Shown: positions 1 through 6,793 of the stretch, in pieces
Layout: every line of letters starts with the position of its first letter
Numbering within the stretch: position 1 is the stretch's first letter
NCBI GenBank assembly: GCA_031255055.1
Contig: JAIRTG010000149.1
Location: 1-17,310, forward strand
Reading direction: 5' to 3'
DNA from: Prevotellaceae bacterium
GTDB taxonomy: Bacteria > Bacteroidota > Bacteroidia > Bacteroidales > Paludibacteraceae
Length of the DNA stretch: 17,310 nucleotides
Position numbers and translations under genes: made by a program
The notes under the pieces: model-generated
Told to the model about the DNA's origin: nothing
Seen by the model: the letters and a program-made list of their open reading frames with translations, nothing else
Databases searched by the model: none

Positions 1-420
1 TGAACGAGGATTTTTAGCAAATGAACGAGGATTTTTAGCAAACGAACGAGGATTTTTAACAAATGAAGGAGGAAATCCTCTCTTTTTTATAGGAAATCCT
101 CTCTTTTTTATAGGAAATCCTCTCTTTTTTGGAGGTCATCCTCGTCCATTTGTTAAAAATCCTCGTTCGTTTGCTAAAAATCCTCGTTCAAAGTAAGGAC
201 ATCCTCTCTTTTTTGGAGGTTATCCTCGTTCATTTGTTAAAAATCCTCGTTCATTTGTTAAAAATCCTCGTTCATTTGCTAAAAATCCTCCTAAAAAGAT
301 AGGATGTCCTCCAAAAAAGAGAGGATTTTCTATAAAAAAGAGAGGATTTCCTCCTTCATTTGTTAAAAATCCTCGTTCGTTTGCTAAAAATCCTCGTTCA
401 AAATGAGGATATCCTCAGAT
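1..420. repeat. In-phase array of about twenty 21-bp dyad units
   Basis: The stretch can be cut into twenty consecutive 21-bp units with no indel. Each unit offers two fixed half-sites forming GAGGA-NN-TCCTC. GAGGA or a one-base variant occurs at 6, 27, 48, 69, 132, 195, 216, 300, 321, 342 and 405. TCCTC occurs at 76, 97, 118, 139, 160, 181, 202, 223, 244, 265, 286, 307, 349, 370, 391 and 412. All lie on the same two 21-bp lattices. Some units have only one half-site and some both, as at 69-80, 132-143, 216-227 and 405-416. Flanking arms are AT-rich (TTTGTTAAAA, CTCTTTTTT). There are no unique spacers, so it is not CRISPR. The array reaches base 1 and probably continues left. Function is unknown; 21 bp is about two helical turns, so every site would face the same side of the DNA. 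Confidence 0.9.
22..400. repeat. Long inverted arms within the 21-bp array
   Basis: Bases 22-73 are the exact reverse complement of 349-400, which is 52 bp without mismatch. The match continues inward with a single substitution through the next CTCTTTTTT units, after which the left arm has one more 21-bp unit than the right. A transcript through this stretch could fold into a hairpin of about 90 bp, and supercoiled DNA could extrude a cruciform. The central part, roughly 145-295, holds further units mostly in the TCCTC orientation. Confidence 0.85.
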
Positions 421-530
421 GTCGTTTCAAACGACCTACCCATAAACCCCTCGTTGAAAACGAGGGGCAGGGCATCTTCCACCCCCCGGATGAATCAGGG
501 GGTTATGCACAGGTTGCCCTTACAGGGCAA
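421..530. other. Cluster of perfect short hairpins, non-coding
   Basis: Four stem-loops follow the 21-bp array almost back to back. GTCGTTT/AAACGAC (421-435) has a 1-nt loop. CCCCTCGTT/AACGAGGGG (447-467) has a 3-nt loop. ACCCCC/GGGGGT pairs 481-486 with 498-503. TTGCCCT/AGGGCAA (514-530) has a 3-nt loop. No T tract marks any of them as a simple terminator. A short open frame crosses the region but has no recognisable domain. It could be a small dispersed structured repeat or the remnant of a mobile element; I see no gene in it. Confidence 0.6.
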
Positions 531-556
531 TGTGATGAGTTGCTTTTTGGGACTTT

Positions 557-626
557 CACTAATCACTAATCACTAATCACTAATCACTAATCACTAAACA
601 CTAATCACTCTTCATTCTTCACTGTC
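557..626. repeat. 7-bp tandem repeat (CACTAAT)
   Basis: Ten heptamers start at 557 and step by exactly 7. The first five are perfect CACTAAT, followed by CACTAAA, CACTAAT, CACTCTT, CATTCTT and CACTGTC. The units decay toward the GC-rich element at 622-715 and stay in register into its first bases. The second copy of that element, at the right end of the window, is also followed on its outer side by the complementary heptamers (17296-17310), so heptamers and element travel together. Copy number is likely to vary between strains. Confidence 0.9.
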
Positions 627-715
627 TTTCGGGGCGTTGCGGGGCAGCGCCCCGCAGAGGGGGTAGCGGAAGACCGCCAACGGCGGGCTGAAGCGAGGGG
701 GAGACTTCCCCCCCC
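622..715 (-). repeat. GC-rich palindromic element, left copy
   Basis: This 94-bp element matches the reverse complement of 17197-17290 at 92 of 94 positions; the two differences are at 629 and 691. It contains three hairpins: GCGGGGC/GCCCCGC around a 3-nt loop near 639-655, CCGCC/GGCGG near 673-685, and a GGGGGA/TCCCCC stem ending in a run of eight C at 708-715. Its GC content is far above that of the neighbouring DNA. Read in the sense of the adjacent minus-strand gene, it begins right after the stop codon (717-719) and is preceded by a GA-rich tract. It resembles a REP- or BIME-like dispersed intergenic repeat. A role as terminator or 3' RNA-stabilising structure is inference. Confidence 0.85.
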
Positions 716-716
716 T

Positions 717-1604
717 CTATCTCTTTCTCTTTCTTTCGTCCTTGCGGACGTACCGACAGACTGAATTGGTGATTACGGTGTCGAAATCAAACGTTTCGCC
801 GATACGGTATTTCCCGTTTGTAGAAACGACGGTACAACATTCGGTGTAGGCATCGTGTCCGAAAAAGAGCATCTGCGCTTTCTCGATGGCCTCGTCGAGC
901 AATCGCTGCTTTTCTTCCATCGAACGAATCGGATGGGTGTCGTAGGCCGAAATCCAGGCTAAGGGTATGTTGGCCGACATCGGTATGACGTCGCCGACGT
1001 ATACAAGCGTTTGATTGGGGAGGGTGATGTACGGTACAAGCTGGCCGACGGTGTGCCCGTCGAAAATCCGTAGCTCTATTTCGGGACATAAAAACCGGTC
1101 GGACTCGATTAACCGCAGTTGACCCGATTGCTCGACGATGGCCATGTTCTCGACAAAGTATGAATCGGATTCCCTGATGTTCGGGTTGAGAAAGTTGTCC
1201 CATTGCGTTTTGCCGACCCAGTGAGCGGCGTTGGGAAAACGCATCCGGATCGTTCCGTCGGTAGCATTATGGGTGCAGCCGCCGCAATGGTCAAAGTGCA
1301 GATGGGTGAGAATGACGTCGGTGATGTCCTCACAGGCGGTCCCGAACGCTAAAAGCGCTTTGTCGAGCGGAAGAACGTCTTGGAAGTTGTAGTATTTTAA
1401 ATACTGTAGCTGCTTGTCGCCGGCGCCGGTCTCGATGATGATTCTCTTGTCGCCGACGGCAATGTAGAGACATCGCATGGCCATTTTGCAAAAGTTGTCT
1501 CTGTCGGCAGGATACCGTTTCTGCCATACTCGCTTGGGGACAACTCCGAATATCGCCCCGCCGTCGCACTGAAATGTGCCCGCTTCTATTTTGTGTATTT
1601 CCAT
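717..1604 (-). CDS. Metallo-beta-lactamase-fold hydrolase
   Basis: The 295-residue protein belongs to the metallo-beta-lactamase superfamily, in the group that includes quorum-quenching lactonases and other binuclear zinc hydrolases. The metal ligands are all visible: HLHFDH at residues 101-106, His184 in GHTVGQ, Asp205 in GDVIP and His250 in FFGHDA. There is no signal peptide, so it should be cytoplasmic. The substrate cannot be read from the sequence. I start at the ATG at 1604 (MEIHK), because the upstream frame overlaps the divergent mpl gene and is hydrophobic nonsense. The gene is divergent from mpl with about 150 bp between the starts. The last residues (ERKRKR) are encoded by a GA-rich tract that also flanks the second copy of the repeat at the right end, so the C-terminal tail seems to derive from the repeat. 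Confidence 0.88.
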   Translation of the reverse strand: MEIHKIEAGTFQCDGGAIFGVVPKRVWQKRYPADRDNFCKMAMRCLYIAVGDKRIIIETGAGDKQLQYLKYYNFQDVLPLDKALLAFGTACEDITDVILTHLHFDHCGGCTHNATDGTIRMRFPNAAHWVGKTQWDNFLNPNIRESDSYFVENMAIVEQSGQLRLIESDRFLCPEIELRIFDGHTVGQLVPYITLPNQTLVYVGDVIPMSANIPLAWISAYDTHPIRSMEEKQRLLDEAIEKAQMLFFGHDAYTECCTVVSTNGKYRIGETFDFDTVITNSVCRYVRKDERKRKR

Positions 1605-1646
1605 CAATCGTTTGGTTGGTTTTTGTAATAAATGTTTTTTTATCTG

Positions 1647-1654
1647 CAAAAATA
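1647..1654 (-). promoter_or_regulatory. Candidate -7 box for the MBL-fold gene
   Basis: On the minus strand the octamer reads TATTTTTG, matching the Bacteroidota TAnnTTTG box. It lies about 43 bp upstream of the ATG at 1604. No TTTG is present at the usual -33 distance, so the call is moderate. Confidence 0.45.
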
Positions 1655-1708
1655 ACAATAATTCGTCCCCCACGCTGTGCTTTTTAAAAACGGATAACAA
1701 AATCTTAT

Positions 1709-1716
1709 TATATTTG
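1709..1716 (+). promoter_or_regulatory. Candidate -7 box for mpl
   Basis: TATATTTG matches the Bacteroidota TAnnTTTG consensus and lies about 40 bp upstream of the mpl ATG codons. The -33 region is only T-rich, without a clear TTTG at 19-bp spacing. Confidence 0.45.
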
Positions 1717-1755
1717 TCATCTAAGAACCTCCAAGTGTATTCTATCGAAATACGG

Positions 1756-3141
1756 ATGATGATGAAAAAAATCCATTTTATTGCCATCGGTGGCGCGGCA
1801 ATGCATAATCTGGCCATCGCGTTGAATCAAAACGACTTTTGTAGCGTGTCGGGCTCGGACGACGAAATTTTCGAACCTTCTTACAGCAGACTGAAAGCGA
1901 ATCGGCTGCTCCCCGAAAAACCGGGATGGTTCCCCGAAAAAATAGATAAAGAATTGGATGCCGTCATTCTGGGTATGCACGCGACGGCGGATAATCCCGA
2001 ATTGCTGCGGGCGAAGGAGTTGGGATTGATGATTTATTCGTTTCCCGAATATCTCTACCGGCAAACGCAAAATAAGGTGAGAATTGTGGTCGGCGGTAGC
2101 CATGGTAAAACAACTACTACGGCGATGATTCTTCATGTGCTGAACAGGCAAAAAATGGGGGTCGATTATATGGTCGGCGCACAAATAGACGGCTTCGAAA
2201 ATATGGTGCGCCTGTCGCTGTCGTCGAAAGTGGCCGTCTTTGAGGGCGATGAGTACCTCAGCTCAACCCTCGACCCGCGTCCCAAATTCCATCTGTATAT
2301 GCCGCATATCGCAGTACTCACCGGCATAGCGTGGGACCATATCAATGTCTTTCCGACTTTTGAAAATTATGTGGAGCAGTTCCGGATCTTTACCGAACGG
2401 ATCGAACCGCAGGGACGACTGATTTATTATGAAAAAGATGAGAATTTACGCAAAATCGTAAAAGGACTGAGAAATGATCTGATCGCGTTCTCTTATGATA
2501 CGCCTCCTTATAAGGTGGCGGACGGTGTGACCTACCTGATTACGAAAAAAGGCGATGTGCCGCTGAAGATTTTCGGGGAACATAATCTGCAGAATCTTAC
2601 AGCCGCTCGTTTGGTGTGCAGGCAGTTGGGCGTTATGGATGATGATTTTTATAGCGCTATTTCGGCGTTTTCGGGGGCTTCGAACCGATTGCAAAAAATA
2701 GCCGAAACAAAATCGAGCGTCGCTTTTAAGGATTTTGCCCATTCGCCGTCCAAACTTCGGGCTACCGTCGAGGCCGTCGGAAAGCAGTATCCCGACAAAA
2801 CGCTGATCGCGTGTATGGAATTGCACACTTTCAGTAGCCTTTCCGAAGCGTTTCTTTCGCAATATGCTCATACGATGGATGAGGCCGATGTCGCTTGTGT
2901 GTATTATGATCCCGAAGTGATAAAACATAAACGGCTGAAGGAAATAGCGCCTTCGGACGTGAAAAAGGCGTTTGCAAAAGATAATCTTGCGGTTTTTACC
3001 GATTCGTCCGCATTGCAGCAGTACTTGAGGACGCTGGATTATGATAATGCGGTGTTGCTGCTGATGACTTCCGGTAACTTTTCGGGTATACGGCTGGATA
3101 GTCTGGCAAACGAATTGATGAATGAAAACAAAACAATGTAA
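1756..3141 (+). CDS. mpl: UDP-N-acetylmuramate:tripeptide ligase Mpl (Mur ligase family)
   Basis: Mpl attaches the recycled tripeptide L-Ala-gamma-D-Glu-meso-Dap to UDP-MurNAc in the cytoplasm, returning cell wall turnover products to peptidoglycan synthesis. The product is 461 residues, close to the family length. It shows the N-terminal nucleotide-binding glycine-rich motif (IAIGGAAMHNLA), the ATP loop GGSHGKTTTT, the acidic EGDEY motif, WDH in the central domain and NLTAA in the third domain. The EGDEY and DPRPKF context fits Mpl better than MurC, though MurC is its closest relative. Three consecutive ATG codons (1756, 1759, 1762) all fit; the longer upstream frame from 1576 overlaps the divergent gene and lacks family similarity. 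comEB follows 45 bp downstream. A single-copy recycling enzyme outside the dcw cluster is normal. Confidence 0.88.
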   Translation: MMMKKIHFIAIGGAAMHNLAIALNQNDFCSVSGSDDEIFEPSYSRLKANRLLPEKPGWFPEKIDKELDAVILGMHATADNPELLRAKELGLMIYSFPEYLYRQTQNKVRIVVGGSHGKTTTTAMILHVLNRQKMGVDYMVGAQIDGFENMVRLSLSSKVAVFEGDEYLSSTLDPRPKFHLYMPHIAVLTGIAWDHINVFPTFENYVEQFRIFTERIEPQGRLIYYEKDENLRKIVKGLRNDLIAFSYDTPPYKVADGVTYLITKKGDVPLKIFGEHNLQNLTAARLVCRQLGVMDDDFYSAISAFSGASNRLQKIAETKSSVAFKDFAHSPSKLRATVEAVGKQYPDKTLIACMELHTFSSLSEAFLSQYAHTMDEADVACVYYDPEVIKHKRLKEIAPSDVKKAFAKDNLAVFTDSSALQQYLRTLDYDNAVLLLMTSGNFSGIRLDSLANELMNENKTM

Positions 3142-3162
3142 CCCCTACACTTTAAAATCAAC

Positions 3163-3170
3163 TATTTTTG
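3163..3170 (+). promoter_or_regulatory. Candidate -7 box for comEB
   Basis: TATTTTTG, followed by C, fits the Bacteroidota TAnnTTTG box and sits 16 bp before the comEB ATG at 3187. That would leave a very short leader. No clear -33 TTTG is seen, so readthrough from mpl is also possible. Confidence 0.4.
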
Positions 3171-3186
3171 CGGATATTTTACGTTT

Positions 3187-3609
3187 ATGGCAGAAAAACA
3201 ATTATTGCTCGACCATCGCTATATGCGCATGGCGAAGATATGGGCCGAAAACTCGTATTGCGAAAGACGGAAAGTGGGCGCGTTGCTGGTAAAAGACCGG
3301 ATGATTATCTCGGATGGCTATAACGGTACTCCGTCGGGATTTGAAAACGTGTGCGAGGACGAAAATAATGTATCAAAGCCATACGTACTCCACGCCGAAG
3401 CAAATGCGATCACGAAGGTGGCCCGCTCACACAATAGCAGCGACGGCGCAACGCTCTACGTGACGGCATCCCCCTGTGTCGAATGTTCAAAGCTGATTAT
3501 TCAGGCCGGAATAAAAAGGGTTGTGTACGGCGAAAAATACCGGATAACGGATGGTATCGAACTGCTCGAACGCGCAGGTATAGCTGTCGTTTTCTTGGAA
3601 CAGAAATAA
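3187..3609 (+). CDS. comEB: dCMP deaminase family protein (ComEB-like)
   Basis: This 140-residue zinc enzyme deaminates dCMP to dUMP, feeding thymidylate synthesis. The cytidine/deoxycytidylate deaminase signature is complete: the HAE motif with its zinc histidine and catalytic glutamate (HAEANAI, about residues 68-74) and the PCVEC zinc cysteines (about residues 96-100). Early residues RMAKIWAENSYCERRKVGA are typical of the ComEB/dCMP deaminase group. The ATG at 3187 gives a normal N terminus. The S41 protease gene starts 27 bp downstream on the same strand, so the two are probably co-transcribed, although their functions are not linked. Related nucleoside deaminases cannot be fully excluded. 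Confidence 0.9.
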   Translation: MAEKQLLLDHRYMRMAKIWAENSYCERRKVGALLVKDRMIISDGYNGTPSGFENVCEDENNVSKPYVLHAEANAITKVARSHNSSDGATLYVTASPCVECSKLIIQAGIKRVVYGEKYRITDGIELLERAGIAVVFLEQK

Positions 3610-3636
3610 GAAACTTTGTAAAAACAGATAATTCAA

Positions 3637-5262
3637 ATGAGTAGCAAAAGGAATATTTTTCTTGCCTTAGTCCTATTTTTAACGGTAGTAACAGGCTTTT
3701 TTCTGGGTAATTTATTGGCGAGAAGAGCCGGTGCGCGTGCAAGCCGCATTTCGCTCAACAATTTTTTGACGCGCCAATTCCAGGGCAATAAGGTCGACGA
3801 GGTCTTGTCGCTCATCGAGACGCAGTATGTCGACCCTGTCGACGGAGTCGAAATGACAGAAGAATTGATGCGTGATTTGATCAATAAACTGGATCCCCAT
3901 TCGGTGTACATTTCCGCTGAAGATTTGGATAATGTAAACAGTGAACTCGAGGGCAGTTTCAGCGGCATCGGCGTACAGTTCAACCTCCGGAATGACACGG
4001 TAAACATAGTGAGCGTTATCAGTGGAGGCCCTTCCGAAAAGGTGGGGATTCTGGCGGGAGACCGTATCGTGGAAGTGAACGACAGCGCTTTTGTAGGGAA
4101 AAAAATAACGAACGAAAAAGTGATGCGCGAACTGAGAGGCCCAAAAGGAACGCAGGTGAAATTGGGTATTCGCCGTTGGGGTACGCCCGAAACATTATAC
4201 TACACCGTTACTCGTGGCGATATCCCCGTCAATTCGGTAGACGTCGCCTATATGGTCGAGCCGGGTATCGGATTCATCAAGATAAGCAAATTCGCCGCGA
4301 CGACTTATACCGAATTTTTGACGGCCATCGCACAGCTTAAAAGCGAAGGAGCCGTCAAATTTATCATCGACCTGCGCGAAAATAATGGCGGATATATGGA
4401 TCAGGCTATTCAGATGACAAACGAATTTCTGCCGAAAAACAAGATGATTGTCTATTCCGAAGGCCAATCGTATCCTCGTTTCGACGCTGTTTCCGACGGA
4501 AGGGGTACCTGTCAGGAGCAGCCGGTTGTTGTGCTTATTGATGAATTTTCGGCGTCGGCAAGTGAGATTTTTGCGGGTGCGATTCAGGATAACGATCGCG
4601 GCGTCATTGTCGGACGGCGTTCCTTCGGCAAAGGTCTGGTGCAACAGCAGATACCTCTTTCCGACGGCTCCGCAATCCGGCTGACGGTTGCAAGGTATTA
4701 CACGCCGTCGGGACGGAGTATCCAGAAACCATACGAAATGGGTAAAGGCGAGGAGTATGGGATGGATTTATTTTCGAGAGTCGAGCACGGCGAATTTGAT
4801 AATGCCGACAGTATCCATACTGCCGACAGTCCGGTGTATAAAACTCTGAACGGACGAACCGTTTATGGCGGAGGGGGTATTATGCCCGACATCTTTGTGC
4901 CGCGCGATACAACGGAATATACTCCTTATTTGAATAAAGTTGTGAATTATCGCTACCTGTATCAATATGCTTTTCAATATACGGACGAAAATCGCGAAGC
5001 GCTGAATAAGTTGAAGTCGTGGCAGGATATGGAGCGTTATTTGGACACGCAGGATTTGCTGAATAAGTTTGTCGCTTACGCAAAATCGAAAGGTATCGAA
5101 GAAAATACGGCTCAGATTAACAAGTCAAGCAGTTTGATCGGTCGGCAACTGAAGTCGTACGTCACACGGAATATCTTGGGTGAAGAAGGCTTTTTCCCGA
5201 TGTTTTATAAGGATGACAAAACCGTAAAAACAGCAATCAAGGAACTGAAAAAACAACGCTAA
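3637..5262 (+). CDS. C-terminal processing protease, S41 family (CtpA/Prc type)
   Basis: This 541-residue serine protease is anchored by an N-terminal membrane segment (about residues 6-25) and should act in the periplasm on C termini of exported proteins. Domain order is a helical lead-in (about 50-105), a PDZ domain (about 110-195, with GIGVQF and GPSEKVGILAGDRI), then the S41 catalytic core. The Ser-Lys dyad is visible as Ser307 in FSASASE and Lys332 in SFGKGLVQ, 25 residues apart as in E. coli Tsp/Prc. A C-terminal extension of about 150 residues (from about 395) is common in Bacteroidota members. A rho-independent terminator follows at 5326-5351, so this ends the transcript that includes comEB and possibly mpl. 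Confidence 0.92.
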   Translation: MSSKRNIFLALVLFLTVVTGFFLGNLLARRAGARASRISLNNFLTRQFQGNKVDEVLSLIETQYVDPVDGVEMTEELMRDLINKLDPHSVYISAEDLDNVNSELEGSFSGIGVQFNLRNDTVNIVSVISGGPSEKVGILAGDRIVEVNDSAFVGKKITNEKVMRELRGPKGTQVKLGIRRWGTPETLYYTVTRGDIPVNSVDVAYMVEPGIGFIKISKFAATTYTEFLTAIAQLKSEGAVKFIIDLRENNGGYMDQAIQMTNEFLPKNKMIVYSEGQSYPRFDAVSDGRGTCQEQPVVVLIDEFSASASEIFAGAIQDNDRGVIVGRRSFGKGLVQQQIPLSDGSAIRLTVARYYTPSGRSIQKPYEMGKGEEYGMDLFSRVEHGEFDNADSIHTADSPVYKTLNGRTVYGGGGIMPDIFVPRDTTEYTPYLNKVVNYRYLYQYAFQYTDENREALNKLKSWQDMERYLDTQDLLNKFVAYAKSKGIEENTAQINKSSSLIGRQLKSYVTRNILGEEGFFPMFYKDDKTVKTAIKELKKQR

Positions 5263-5325
5263 TCGGTATTGATGGAGCGTATCGCCTGCGGCGTACGTGT
5301 CGATAGAAAAGCGGTTAACTTGTAG

Positions 5326-5351
5326 GGCGCCTTCTGCGGGGCGCCTTTTTT
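5326..5351 (+). terminator. Rho-independent terminator after the S41 protease
   Basis: GGCGCC (5326-5331) pairs with GGCGCC (5340-5345) around an 8-nt loop and is followed immediately by six T. It lies 64 bp beyond the protease stop codon and separates it from the convergent glycosyltransferase gene. Confidence 0.85.
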
Positions 5352-5421
5352 CTGTACCTGAATCGGGATTCGTGGGATTTACTACAGGATTTACGGATTG
5401 TATTCGTCGCAGGCGAAGTCA

Positions 5422-6738
5422 CTATTCACCAACAGTGGCTTTTGGGGTGATACTGTCCAACAATTGAGAGAGTTCGGAGGTGAGCGATTTCCTGCTGAAT
5501 TGTTTTATGTCGGCATTTTTCACAGAAAGACGATTCTTTTTGTATGCGTCATAATAGTTCAGAATGATTTTTTTCATGCTATCCTCATCGTCAAAATCGG
5601 CAATCAGTCCGCTGTTGGTTTTGTTTAGAATGTCCGCAACATCGCCGTCAGTCGGGCCGATAGCCAGAATAGGACGGTTTGCCAATAAGTATTCAAAGAA
5701 TTTTCCCGTCAAAATGCTTTTCGCATTGTTGCTTTTATTTATGAGTAAGAGTAATATTTGAGAAGATTTTTGCTGTTCGACGGCGTCGGTATGCGGCAGG
5801 TAATCGGTCTTGATTAGATTTTTCTCCAAATCGTTTTCTTTTAGCGCCGAGATAACGGAATAATCGGTCTTTCCTGTTAATCTAATCCTTAAATCGGTTT
5901 TGAACTCCATGTTTTCTGCGCATAAATCCCTTAAAACGTTCCATAATACGAGGGGATTTCTCGCATCGTTTAACGTTCCGATATGCGCTATTGAAAAAAA
6001 CGGATCTAATTCAACCGTTGATAACCGCCCGTCTTCTTCGTCGTATCCATTGGTGACGACGGCGACGCTTTTAGGGGATAAGTATGGAAAATCATTTTTC
6101 CATCCCGGCGAAACGGTCATCAAATAGTCGGTCGATTCTACAATTTTTTTCTCTAATTTATGGTGAATATAGTCGGAAATCCGTGTCAGATGGAGATCTT
6201 GATAGAAATCAATATTTGTCCAGGGATCGCGAAAGTCGGCTATCCAAGGAATATCGGGGAATTGTTTTTTCAGTTTTAGCCCTATTAAGTGCATTGAGTG
6301 AGGCGGGCCTGTGGTTATGATGGCATTTACCGGATTTGATTTCAAATAATTTCTGAGAAATCGGACGGACGGACGAATCCAAAAACGGCGAGGGTCAGGA
6401 ATGAGAAAGTTTCCCCGTATCCATATTGACAGTTTTTCTTTCCATGTTTTGGGTTTGTCTTCGGAAATGAAGCCTGCATTTATGGTCTCATTTTTTTTAC
6501 CCAACAGGTTTCTGTAGATATTGTAAGGTTCCCAAATTGATTTTTTTAGTACTTCAATAGTGGAGGGAATATCTTTTTCCAAAGAATGGTCGATTGACGG
6601 GTATTCGGGATTTAGCGGTGTGTAAACGACAGGCTGCCAACCAAATTCTGGAAGGTATTTACTGAATTTCAACCATCGCTGGACGCCGGCGCCACCACTC
6701 GGCGCCCAGTAGTATGTTATGATTAATACCCGTTTCAT
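5422..6738 (-). CDS. Glycosyltransferase, GT4-like (GT-B fold)
   Basis: The 438-residue protein looks like a GT-B fold glycosyltransferase of the family 4 type found in capsule, O-antigen and exopolysaccharide pathways. The N-terminal acceptor-side half begins MKRVLIITYYWAPSGGAGVQR, with a glycine-rich loop near residues 13-17. The middle contains IADFRDPW (about 170-177). The donor-binding half has HIGTLND, and LTGKFFEYLLANRPILAIGP, where the conserved Glu lies in KFFEY. Donor and acceptor are unknown. I use the ATG at 6738; the frame can be extended three codons to a TTG, which is less likely. It lies 55 bp downstream of gltX on the same strand and has no promoter of its own that I can see. 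No other polysaccharide genes are nearby, so it is isolated from a biosynthesis cluster. Confidence 0.85.
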   Translation of the reverse strand: MKRVLIITYYWAPSGGAGVQRWLKFSKYLPEFGWQPVVYTPLNPEYPSIDHSLEKDIPSTIEVLKKSIWEPYNIYRNLLGKKNETINAGFISEDKPKTWKEKLSIWIRGNFLIPDPRRFWIRPSVRFLRNYLKSNPVNAIITTGPPHSMHLIGLKLKKQFPDIPWIADFRDPWTNIDFYQDLHLTRISDYIHHKLEKKIVESTDYLMTVSPGWKNDFPYLSPKSVAVVTNGYDEEDGRLSTVELDPFFSIAHIGTLNDARNPLVLWNVLRDLCAENMEFKTDLRIRLTGKTDYSVISALKENDLEKNLIKTDYLPHTDAVEQQKSSQILLLLINKSNNAKSILTGKFFEYLLANRPILAIGPTDGDVADILNKTNSGLIADFDDEDSMKKIILNYYDAYKKNRLSVKNADIKQFSRKSLTSELSQLLDSITPKATVGE

Positions 6739-6793
6739 CGTGTACAATAAGGCTTTTTTCGTTCAATAATTAAATGAAAGGCATGAAAAACGC

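Noticed and set aside
1..420. CRISPR array
   Set aside because: The repeated units are contiguous with no unique spacers, occur in both orientations, and no cas gene is present.
360..569. Plus-strand open frame of 69 codons over the array end and hairpin cluster
   Set aside because: It is built from repeat units and hairpins, has no promoter and shows no recognisable domain.
1576..1755. N-terminal extension of mpl
   Set aside because: The extra 60 codons overlap the divergent metallo-hydrolase start and promoter region and do not resemble a Mur ligase N terminus, which begins at MKKIHFIAIGG.
1605..1817. N-terminal extension of the metallo-hydrolase
   Set aside because: The added residues are the antisense of the mpl start and spacer; the family N terminus fits the ATG at 1604.
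2446..2928. Minus-strand open frame inside mpl
   Set aside because: It is antisense to the conserved mpl sequence and has no promoter or domain.
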